DNA from: Solea solea
Lineage: Eukaryota > Chordata > Actinopteri > Pleuronectiformes > Soleidae
NCBI RefSeq assembly: GCF_958295425.1
Contig: NC_081154.1
Span: 14,672,938-14,736,937 of the forward strand
Length of the DNA stretch: 64,000 nt
Direction: 5' to 3'
Part shown: piece after piece, positions 48,250-58,107 of the stretch
Position numbering within the stretch: the first letter of the stretch is position 1
Layout of the letters: every line of letters starts with the position of its first letter
Notes under the pieces: generated by a model
Database searches by the model: none
Told to the model about the DNA's origin: nothing
What the model saw: the letters and a program-made list of their open reading frames with translations, nothing else
Program-made: the position numbers and the translations under genes

Positions 48250-48747
48250 GAAGGCTTGTGTTACATAGTTGGCTTAAAGCACATTTAAAATCTGACTCCT
48301 GATTTTTATGGGGTCTGATGAAAATGCAGGAGCAGCTGCTGCTGGGAAATGTGTTCACCAATACACTCGTATTGTCTTCTTTGTTCTGTTTGCAAACAAT
48401 ATTTCTGATTTATTTGAACATGCATCTGCCTGTTCCAGTCCACAACAAAGTGTGCTTAAGTATACTTCCTTCAGTCTTGCACCTTAGTTTTAACACTAGT
48501 AAATGTAGACCTACTGTGGGTTTTCTAATTTATTTCTGACTTTCACTCCTATTAAGAAAGATATAGATAATATTAAACCAAATTGGTAGATATAAACCAG
48601 TAGTAGCTATGACAGGGTGTATCTAGATCTAACATTTTGAGAATGAGGCATTAACAGATTAAGCAAAGACACATACCCAGGATCTAAAGCCTCACTTCCG
48701 TTAAGCAGTACAGTGCAATTTGTCATGATAACCCTGCGCTGGTTTGC

Positions 48748-48950
48748 GTTTCCACTACAGGTTAAAGTTGTACAGACTGCAGTGTGTTTAGCTCCATCCC
48801 TAAGGAGCCGGACCGCTGTGCTTGATACCCCAACATTAGTGTGCCAAACACTGGGTCACTTGTCTTGGTGCTCAACTTAATGTTTGACAGTGAAAACACA
48901 AATAATTGAGTAACACTGAAGTGAACCGGACTGTGCCACTTTGTGGAAAC
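48748..48950. mobile_element. Small inverted-repeat element
   Basis: The start GTTTCCACTACAGGTTAAAG opposes the end CCACTTTGTGGAAAC. The first eight bases are an exact inverted match, with weaker pairing inside. It lies in the acly 3' UTR region. Confidence 0.45.
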
Positions 48951-49412
48951 AGGGATTTATCAGTAACATTGACTTTCTGTTTACAACCCCTGTTGTAGAC
49001 AAGTAATTGAAATTCATCTACTACTGTAAATTTGATGCAGTTTATTTTACACTACTCAAATTAATTTACTTGTGCTGCAGTTCAGAATATCTATTAGGAA
49101 ATGGGAGAATGTCGAAGCAGGACAGAGGAAACGCTTCATGAATGAGCCCTATGAGTCTTGGAAGCATCTATAGTGAGGGACCATGAAAGCACTTCACTTT
49201 ATTCTGGGATGTTATTCTTGTAAAATGGGAGAGATGTTGACTCGGAAAAATAATCGTTCACTAAAAAAAAAAAAAACTTGACACCAACTCAAAGACCTTT
49301 GTAACTACCCGCTCTGCAGCCTGTTGTGTTTGGTCCTTGTTTTGCTGTTTTTATTTAACTATGAAAGAAATGTTTGTTTTTGTACTATGCTGTCATATAG
49401 TATAATAATAAT

Positions 49413-49418
49413 AATAAA
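49413..49418 (+). promoter_or_regulatory. acly: Likely poly(A) signal of acly
   Basis: AATAAA followed within ~25 bases by a TTGTTTTACTTTT stretch. It would give a 3' UTR of about 1.9 kb after the stop at 47539. No transcript evidence is available. Confidence 0.5.
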
Positions 49419-49922
49419 GGGCGTATTGTTTTACTTTTCATGTTAGCTGTGTCCGTTAATTCTGTGCTAGAGCGAGCTGACGCAGAGTAGAACAATGATT
49501 TCAATGACCCTACTTAAATAATTACAAATGGCTTTGTGATATCAGGGTCCTCACTTTGGTGAAATTTAATCAAAGAGTAAAAATGGCATAGAGCTTGAAG
49601 CTATTCCAAAGAAATGATGAGGTGAAAGCTAAACAGTGTTTTACTTACAAATATGGTATGAAAGGAAAGACGCCCAAAGCTGTTCCCCTGTGACTTCAGT
49701 AGCATTTGGTTGTTTTCTTTGTTCACTCATCTGTTATATACATGATCTTCAATTTATGGATTGCAGACTAAAAATTATAAACCGTTACAAATTTAAAGAG
49801 TCTGTCGAGCTGTGTGCATCACTAAAAATAGAATAAATAAAATACTACAGTACATTTTAAATATTGATGGTAAAAAAAAAAAAAGTGTTCTGCCTGTTTA
49901 CACAAAAAACAACTTCCAACAC

Positions 49923-49997
49923 CTTGTAAACGAGATGTTTTGTCTATGTTTTCAGATCAACAACCCAGACATGCGGGTGCAGATCCTGAAGGACTTT
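49923..49997 (+). pseudogene. Duplicated start of an acly exon with its acceptor
   Basis: Bases 49956-49997 repeat the first 42 bases of the acly exon at 46471 without a mismatch (encoding [14 protein letters not shown]). The preceding ~33 bases match the end of the upstream intron with about six differences, including the polypyrimidine/AG acceptor. After base 49997 similarity stops, and the frame ends within three codons. It lies ~2.4 kb beyond the acly stop and past the likely acly poly(A) signal. It is best read as a partial exon duplication. Confidence 0.9.
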
Positions 49998-50120
49998 ATT
50001 TCATAACAATACAGTTATCAATCATAGTGCATTTCAATACATTCACTGCTATTTTCTAAGCCACCTGCATACATTGATAAACCATAAACACATGTTCACT
50101 AAACTAACAACTCTGCAGAG

Positions 50121-50414
50121 AAAGGCCACTTAATATCATGTTATAATGAAAACATGACCTGTGGCCTCCCCCTCACTTTAAAAACAGCTAAGACACTTGG
50201 TTGTAATGATCACATTATTAATTGTATTACACTCAACATTAAATTATATATTATATGTGCATAAGCTTGTTAAGTGTTTTAATTACAGTTCACTTTTTTT
50301 TTTTTTACATTCTTCCATAGCAAAACAAACACTTTTACTTTGAAATTCTGTGAAATGTGTTTTAAATTTTAAATCCCCCCGACCCCTCCAGGTCATTTGA
50401 GTTTGACACCCCTG
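50121..50414. mobile_element. hAT-like non-autonomous element, family B copy 2
   Basis: Contains TTATAATGAAAACATGACC and ACACTTTTACTTTGAAATTC and ends TCATTTGAGTTTGACACCCC, paralleling the element at 2131-2572 in the same orientation. It is shorter through internal loss. Confidence 0.65.
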
Positions 50415-50502
50415 TTATAGGAAATTTGTTTTCACAGTCTTGCATGTATATTGCCTCACACCAGCTTTTAACAGAAAAAAATGCTTGAGGTGACACACAA
50501 GT

Positions 50503-50786
50503 GTCAGTCAAAAGTGTTGGACACACCTGTATTGTTTTCTACTTTGTGGCAAATGCTACAGACATCAAAACACACATGGAATCATGTAATACACAAAAAA
50601 AGTGTTAAACAAACCAGAATATGTTTTAGATTTTTTGTGTTTCTGTGTTTTTGGCAAAACTGCTTCTGTGTGTGTTAGAGTTTATGAAGGACAGTCTTAT
50701 CTCATCAGTTGTGTCAAACAGAGTTGTGTACAGTAAATAACACTAGTTGACTACTGTGTTAATCATGGCAAGAACTAATCAACTTC
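50503..50786 (+). mobile_element. Tc1-like transposon end fragment
   Basis: Begins GTCAGTCAAAAGTGTTGGAC and continues with ACATGGAATCATGTAATACA, then TTAATCATGGCAAGAACTAA, the order seen in the left part of fish Tc1-like elements ('CAGTCAAAAGTTTGGACACACC' type). No transposase core follows. Intergenic between acly and klhl11. Confidence 0.6.
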
Positions 50787-51091
50787 ACATGATATCATGG
50801 TTCTTGTGGGAAATGTTATAGGAGAGAAAATCCTTATCATGAGTCCACTGATATCTAGGGGCAGGGATCACAATCTGGCAACCCAAAGGAACTGATCAAC
50901 TATGTTAATATTAATATCTGTAAATAATAAATCATCATTACTGGCATTGGCAATTTATTTCATCCGTGTTACCGTGACAGTCTGACCAGTTGTAGTTATT
51001 ACACAGCTGATAACAGGCACTCAGTGTAACTGATGACTAACTGATAACTCTGATTTGTGCAATAACCAACTAGCACGTAGATAAATCCCTA

Positions 51092-51255
51092 CACGCATGC
51101 GCTATAACGACGCATCCCTTTAACTAAGTTACATTTAGTGAATGTTGGGTTATTGTGTTGTTAACTATTGAAATAACACCTTAGACTCCTTGTTATCTGC
51201 GTCAGACCTGTGAACCTCAGAGCCTCCCACTGACACGCGGAAACACACGGAAGTG
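51092..51255 (+). promoter_or_regulatory. klhl11: Promoter-like motifs upstream of klhl11
   Basis: An NRF1-like palindrome CGCATGCGC lies near 51094-51102, and an ETS-like CGGAAGT lies at 51249-51255, 160-330 bases before the assigned ATG at 51418. The stretch is locally richer in CG dinucleotides than the flanks. These are motif matches only; factor binding is inferred. Confidence 0.4.
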
Positions 51256-51417
51256 AGAGCTCCAGTTTTTCCGCTCACTCGGGACTGAAAACGCGTCGCA
51301 TGCATGTCAGTGTTTGACTGTCTGTTCACGTGTGTGTTGTATGCTTATGAGTTCTTCCCGCAGATAACTCAGAGCTTTCGTTTGCCTCTGAGACCAGCGT
51401 CCAACTCCCCCTGCGTC

Positions 51418-54400
51418 ATGGCAGCGGCAGCGGAGGAGACGGAGGAGTGCGGCCGGAGAGGCGGCGGCGGAGCAGCGGCACAGGCAGTAACAGGTGATGG
51501 AGACTCGGAGGAGGCCGAGGAGTTCACCTGCTCGGCCTACTGCTCAGAGCTCTCCCGGCGGCAGAACGAGCAGAGGAAGACGGGGTTGTTCTGCGACGTG
51601 ACGCTGGCGTTTTGCTCCGGAGGAGCTTCCAGCGCGGAGAGGGTCCAGACCCTGTCCGCACACCGCACGGTTTTATCCGCGGCGTCTCACTATTTCACGC
51701 TGCTGCTGGGCGGACACTTTTCCGAGTCTCAGTCTGCGCGCGTGGAGCTGAAAGCGTGGACATGTGAGGACGGACTGGACCCAGAGACTGTGAGGAGTGT
51801 CGTTCAGTTCATGTACACGGGAGAAATCACAGTCACCACTGCTAATGTGCACCAAGTGCTGGAACTTGCTGACAGGTGATATGAAAACAACAACAACACA
51901 CAGTACATTCAGTGTGGAGCGGAATTAAAAACGTGTCACTTCCTTAGATAAGAGAGGTCTTTGTTTGTAGCGGTAAATAAACCACACCTTTGTCTGGATC
52001 CACATTAGATCCGCAGGTGTGATCACCTGTGGAACCTGACTTACCGTGACCCTTAAGTCAGGTTACAGAGGGGAAAGCACAGTAGAATGAAGTAAATACT
52101 TACTGGCTGAGTCCCATTTAGTTTACTCAGTTTAAGGGCACATGGAAGCTCACTGTCACACTCTCCTGACTTATTAAACTGAACAAAGCCATCATAGGAA
52201 TACTAACAACACCTGTGCATGTCAAAGTGTCTGTTGTGATTAAGGTTTGTTTCCTATTCTATCAAGTCTACTTTATTTTACAGAGAAAAATAGTCAGCAA
52301 ATTGTATTTAACAGAGAAATTAATTAATTAATTAATTAGAAAAGATCATTATTTGACACTAAAATCCTTTTAAAAGTCAACGGCCACACATCACAGAGCT
52401 GCTGTTTGTGGTCATGTTGTGTTTACATTCACCTGTTGGTGATGGTTTTGTTGTTTTGCATCTGTTTGTACCTGCGTTTGTTTTGCTCAGTGATTATTTT
52501 TGCATCTGTGGTTGCTTTGCATCTCTTGCTGCCATTTTGTGTGTGTTTTTGTGGCTCTTTTTCCCCTCCTCGTTCATCTCTGTTACATTTCCTTTTGTCT
52601 TGTTCGAAGGTCTCTCTGGGGTTACTTTGCAGTTTGTCTTTGTTGTTTTGGGGTCACTGTGCGTGGGTGCAGTACAGCTCTTCAGTAATCCACCAATGCG
52701 GTTAATCTAGGGCTACAATTAGCTTTTTGTATATTTAAAATGTATAAAATACAGAACTTTGTGTTCATATTGACTTAAAAATGTTCTTTGTCAAATACAA
52801 AGATCGTAGGAGTGATTCTGCTGGGAGTATGTGAAACTTTAGTGTCTCATACATGATGTTTATTTACCATACACGTCCATGTTGGACCCACTTTCCATTT
52901 TGCTTACAGTGTAAACAATGCACTGGAAGGACAACTCTATTGTTCTGCTGCACATGTTTGGGGCGTTGTGTGTCTTACGCTTGTGCTTTTTTATCATTAC
53001 ATAGACGTTTTTGACATCATATAATTGTTAACGTTATTATTATTACTGCTGCACCTAACTTGAGTAGTAAGCACAGATGTTCATGTTGGCTATATTTCAT
53101 TTAGCTGCTTGAGTTAAATGACCATGTTGTCCTGGGACACTTATGTCATTAGCAATTTCACATGTTTTTCTTTCCGTGACAAGTCATAGACGGTGACATT
53201 TAATTACACGAGTAATGCAAATTAAAGGGCATTTTTAAGTAGTAGTTTGAGATGATTTATGTTCATGCAAGTCCAAGAAAGTACAAGCAAACACTTAGAG
53301 AAGGTTATAACCCATCAAGGTAGGGAATTCATGTGCTATGCATGTGTTATTACAGCTGTTTATCCTCTTTTGGATGTTAATGTTTCAGTGTTGTGTATTC
53401 ATCCATTCTTAAAGTGAATGAAATTGCAGAAATTGTTAAGTGTGACACTTTTACTATGTGCCACTGACACATCGTCCAATCTTTCCCTCTCATACATCCC
53501 TGGTAACCATGATAACTTTGGCTTTTTGTCACTTCTAGGTTCCTCCTGGTGCAGCTGAAGACCTTCTGTGGAGACTTTCTAATGAAGAAGCTGAACTTGT
53601 CCAACTGTGTAGCCGTGCACAGCCTTGCTCACATGTACACCCTGGACCAGCTGGCCCTGGGAGCCGCCAAAACGATTAGGATGAACTTCCACAAAGTTAT
53701 CCACAATGACGAATTTTACACACTGCCATTTCACCTGCTGCGAGACTGGCTGTCGGACTCAGAAATCACAGTGGATTCTGAACAGGAGTTGTTCGAGGCC
53801 ATCGTAGGATGGGTGCACCAAAACACAGAGGAACGAGAGAAGCACTTTGAAGAGCTCTTTAGGCTTTTAAGGCTCTCCCAGATAGCTCCTACTGTCCTGA
53901 CATGGGTGGTGAGAAAGGAGCCTTTAGTGGAAAATAATGCCTCTTGTCAGAAGCTGGTGTCTGACACCCTTGAGGCTCACGCTCTTCACTTGGAGGGCCT
54001 CAAGTCAGCGGATTTGGAGCTCTGTGCTTCCTACATGGCGGCGAACCAGCCACGTTTTGGCCAGATCATGGATGTAATCATGGTAGTGGGTGGTGTTTCA
54101 GAAGGTGGAGAGTACGTGAGTGAGTGTGTCGGCTACTTTGTTGCTGAGGACCGTTGGGTCAACCTGCCACACATTCACAACCACCTTGATGGACACGCCA
54201 TCGCGGTCACGGACAACCATGTTTATGTGGCAGGCTCCATGGAGCCAGGCTTTGCCAAGATCATGGAGCGCTACAACCCAAACCTCAACAGCTGGGAGCA
54301 GGTCTGCAGCCTCAGCTCTCGCAAGCACTCCTTCGGCTTCACATGTGTCAAAGACGTATTGTACAGCATTGGTGGTCATGGAAACTTCAGTCCGGGCTTT

Positions 54401-55123
54401 AGAGATATTACAGTTTATGAGCCTGAGCTGGACAAGTGGCACAGTCTTGAGCCAGCGCCAAAGATACTTCGAGATGTAAAAACAGTAAGTGTGGAGGATC
54501 GCTACGTGTATGTAATGGCCAGGACCCCTGTGGACATGGACCACGAGGATGGACTGAGCACCGTGACCACTTGCTATGATACAGAAAGTCTCAAGTGGCA
54601 GGAAGTGGACTCCTTGCCGCTCATCGACAACTACTGTATTTTTCAAATGGCTGTCGCCTCTACTAACTTCTACCACACCGCTTCCTGTTGCCCCAAGAAC
54701 TACAAGGTAACAGAACAGGCCGCTCAGCAGAAAACAAGCAGGAACATTTCCGATGATATCCTCGACAGCCTCCCTCCAGAGGTGCTTGGTATGGAAGGTG
54801 CTGCCATTTGCTACCTGGATGAAGACGTGTTTATCATTGGCGGCTGGAGGAACAGCAACAACATGGACAAGCAGTACCGCAAGGAGGTCTACCGTTACTG
54901 TGCTAAGAAGAAGCGCTGGATGCTGCTGCCACCGTTACCTCAGCCTCGCTGTCGAGCAGCAGCCTGCCACATTCGCATCCCGTACCAGTATCTGCGCGGC
55001 TGCCAGCACTACCCCATGCCCCTGAACCTGGCTCGTCAGCGGGACCGGATGCAGCAGATGCAGCAGCTCCATCGACGCACCCTTACTCTGCGGAGACAGC
55101 TACAGTCTCAGATCGAATGTTGA
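51418..55123 (+). CDS. klhl11: Kelch-like protein 11
   Basis: Two coding exons, 51418-51875 and 53539-55123, join in phase 2 to 680 residues (human 708). After an Ala/Gly/Glu-rich leader comes a BTB domain at ~50-155 (GLFCDVTL near 56), a BACK domain at ~165-280 ([13 protein letters not shown], then [10 protein letters not shown]), and Kelch repeats from ~332 (IMVVGG, YSIGGHG and FIIGGW blades). The basic, Gln-rich tail ends RQLQSQIEC, the family C-terminus. KLHL11 is a probable substrate adaptor for Cullin-3 ubiquitin ligase, using BTB-BACK to bind the cullin and Kelch to bind clients. The chosen ATG at 51418 has G at -3 and +4 and starts an MAAAA leader like the mammalian one. An in-frame ATG at 51304 would add 38 residues. 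One intron at the BTB/BACK boundary and an otherwise undivided large exon are features to compare with orthologs. Confidence 0.96.
51876..53538. other. klhl11 intron
   Basis: An AATT run at about 52318-52338 and the degenerate tandem repeat at 52440-52665. No further exon. Confidence 0.75.
52440..52665 (+). repeat. Degenerate TTTTGCATCT-type tandem repeat
   Basis: Recurring TTGTTTTGCATCTGTTTG, 'TTTTTGCATCTGTGGTTG', 'CTTTGCATCTCTTG' and 'CATTTTGTGTGTG' units with a period near 20-25 bases make an old minisatellite. It explains the long fortuitous open frames here. It lies in the klhl11 intron. Confidence 0.6.
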
Positions 55124-57077
55124 ATCGGATGCTGTGCTTGGTCTGTGTGGTCTTGCCTTGTCTAGCACTTCATCCGCTGTTAGATGTGTTGTAATTTTAC
55201 CCACATAATTATTCGTGTCGTGCTGTTTGCATTTACTGGGGTGAGGCCTTCACGTTCCTGTCGGGGATGTTTCAACAGGTTAGGCAAAGAGGGCAGTTAC
55301 TCCGGGGCTGAGCGGTGCCTCCCAAGGATGTTAGCATCATAATTTCAGAGCAGAGCAGAATGAACCACAAAATGTCATTATGCTTCAGGGAGTCCAAACA
55401 AACACAAAAGAAAACAGTGAAGGCAAGAGGAGGAGGAGGAGGACGTGGAGAAAAACTGCTGTGCCAAATATTTAATTTGCTGCTGCTGCAGAAAAATGTG
55501 TTGGATATCAAGTTAAGGCAAACAACAGCAGGTGTGTCTGTTGGCAGGTACATCTTAAATGCTGTTTATTTCAGTTTAGTATCTTGACTTTTTTTGTTGA
55601 AGTCCCTTGAAATACCCAAGCTTGTTGGTTTACCAGGGTCTGAACCATAACATTATATTGAAAAAATGGACACAGCCTTGCTGTTTGTAGATGTGGATGT
55701 TTGTAGACAAATCACAAAGTAAGAATATAATAAATAACCACTAGTGGGCGACTCTGTTGACTGCAAAAAGAACTATGTTCGAATGGAAGTTCACGGAGAT
55801 ATGAGCCTAATTCTCACATGATTTACACTATCACTAAACATTTCCCTGACAAGTTAATGGTCTCAATCAGTAGTTTCAGGTGTTCTTCAAGCCTTGGTGT
55901 CAGTATAGTTAATCATGTTCTCATTTCATGGGCAAGGACGCATATCATGAGGCTACAAAGCGGGAGGTCAGTTTCTTATGGATTCGTATTACCACTTACC
56001 ACTGTTCAAAAATGGCTAACTAAGTTTTTAGTTTAAAATTATCCTTATCATTTAGATCTCCATATTGCAGCATGATTTTACCCATTTTTACTTCACATCT
56101 TTAGTTTTAAATCTGTGGTTGATTGTGTCAAGATTCTCTGACATAGCTAAAAAAAAATGTATTGAGAAAAGCACACACATACTGTAGACCAGTATATTTT
56201 GTGATATGTCACATCCTAAGTCACTTTTAAACCTGCATTTTACATTCATTTTTGCACTAAAAATAGATTGCAACAATTCCACTGAATGTGGTTCAATTGA
56301 GTATGAATTTCTTCAATACTTCTACAAAACATTTTTGATTTCCCAGGTCATTGCATGATGTTTTAGTATATAGACTAAACAGAAACAAATATGTACAGAA
56401 GTAATTTTTCCTGTTGGCTTATGAATTTAATTGCCGATATTCTGTTAAATGTCAAAACAGCAACCAAAGACAGTGGCTTTGTTGAGTTTTTTTGTTAGAT
56501 TAATATTGTTGTGTTTGTTCTGTATCTTCCTTTGACTAAGGGACAAAGAGTGCATGTTCGCACGTGGATAATGAACTGAGGAATAACTATGCAAGGTGTT
56601 TACTATGTTAAACCAGGAGGTTGTCATTGTTGCCAGCTGTAACTTGCAGTCAATTTGATTGCATTTCCTGCACCAAAGGAACCTGGATATTAACTTCCAG
56701 TGATTGTTTTGTAATCCACTTTGTTGCATAGTGTTGTGTGGACTGCAGTGTTACACTGTTACTGCTGAAATTGCTAGTGCCTGTGGCAATGCCAGCCAAA
56801 TTTACTATAACTACGATCTAATTTTGTGATGTTAGTGAGCCTAACATATTGTGCATTATGTGACAATGTACCATTGTATGTATGGAGGTTTTTCAATAAC
56901 ATGAGCACAGACATATGCAGATATTGGCAGTTATATCACATGTGTGGCTCAGATTCAAATTCATATTTTTTTATTTGACATGACAATACATTAGATTCCA
57001 TGTGGCCAAATATACTGTACATACTGTTTGACATGTCATGCATTTATATGTAAGAGCTGCAAGTGTGAAGACACTGC

Positions 57078-57083
57078 AATAAA
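57078..57083 (+). promoter_or_regulatory. klhl11: Candidate poly(A) signal of klhl11
   Basis: AATAAA followed by 'AGTTTGTCATCTCTG', about 1.95 kb after the klhl11 stop. The ~1.9 kb before it has no convincing exon and fits a long 3' UTR. Confidence 0.45.
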
Positions 57084-57167
57084 AACAATGAAATACAGTT
57101 TGTCATCTCTGAATTAACTACTAGTAACACACACACACACATATGTATATATATATATATACTTACA

Positions 57168-57290
57168 TACAGCCACAGCCAAACTGTTGGCAATTTTTTA
57201 ATTCTTGCTTACATCATTGTATTTATCAGTTGAATTGTGATTTTTCTTAGTCTCTTGGCAGATGTCTTGTCACAACGAAAGACCTCAAAT
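57168..57290 (+). mobile_element. Possible Tc1-like terminal remnant
   Basis: The string ACAGCCACAGCCAAACTGTT followed by GGCAA recalls the terminal repeat of another fish Tc1 group. The following sequence is too degraded to confirm. It lies downstream of klhl11. Confidence 0.35.
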
Positions 57291-58107
57291 ACTTTTATTT
57301 ACAATACATTTTCTAAATAATAATTGAGAAAAAATTTAAATATCCAGAAAACAATGTAATAAGGCAGAATTAGAAACTTGTCTGGTGATTATTTATTTAT
57401 TTATTTATTTATTCATTAGTATCAAAATCGGTGGATACGGGTGTTTTACCTTCATTTTCTAATTTAAAGTTTCTTGTAAAAGTTAATTCAAGAACAGACC
57501 TAACATTTTTGCAAAGCAAATACTAAAAAAATAAAAAATAAAAATAAAATAAAAATAGACATCCTCATATGATAAATGGGTGTTTGAGCTCAAGTGAGTT
57601 GGAGTTGAAGTTCAAATCAGGTAGTGCCATAATCACTTTAGAAAATATGACCAATCACTGTCTCATAGTTGCCGTTCTGGACATAATGGGATTGTTTGTA
57701 TTATTTTAGTTTAAGGTTGTACAATTAAAATCTTATTGTATTATGGGAACCGTAATCCCAGAACCATTTTAGCATTTAATTATTTTGAATTATAATGGTA
57801 AGATTAATTGAAATACAGGCTGCCTGCAGTGTATTTGTAGTCATTTGTGCCATTACTTTCGGGTAGGAACTTATTTACCTCGGAACCTTGTGCGTGCTAC
57901 AAGGATGAGCGGGGACGCTGCGAGTCCGTCGAACGCGTGGAATGTAAACAAACGACTTGGACTACGCTGGGTTTCCCCCCAATACACTTTAAACATTTTA
58001 AATATCAATGTATGTTAATAATATACGTTTAAAAAAACGAATGGGCTTTTAACGGTGCACAGCCGCACTCCACTCTGCAGCTCGCCGACTCATTTTTCTG
58101 ATTAAAA

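Larger units (their letters stand above)
47540..51417. other. acly 3' UTR and acly-klhl11 intergenic space
   Basis: Holds the likely acly 3' UTR (to ~49435), a small inverted-repeat element, the acly exon duplicate at 49923, a hAT-like copy, a Tc1-like end, and the klhl11 promoter motifs. No extra gene seen. Confidence 0.65.
55124..58080. other. klhl11 3' UTR and space to nt5c3b
   Basis: Probable 3' UTR to ~57095, then a CA/TA microsatellite near 57128-57160, a possible Tc1 end, a TTTA repeat and AT-rich sequence. Human KLHL10 lies in this gap but no Kelch or BTB coding sequence is present here. Confidence 0.65.

Noticed and set aside
52406..52710. Three overlapping ~100-codon frames in the klhl11 intron
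   Set aside because: Caused by a degenerate T-rich tandem repeat.
54098..54676. 192-codon minus-strand frame in klhl11
   Set aside because: Antisense shadow of the Kelch-repeat exon.
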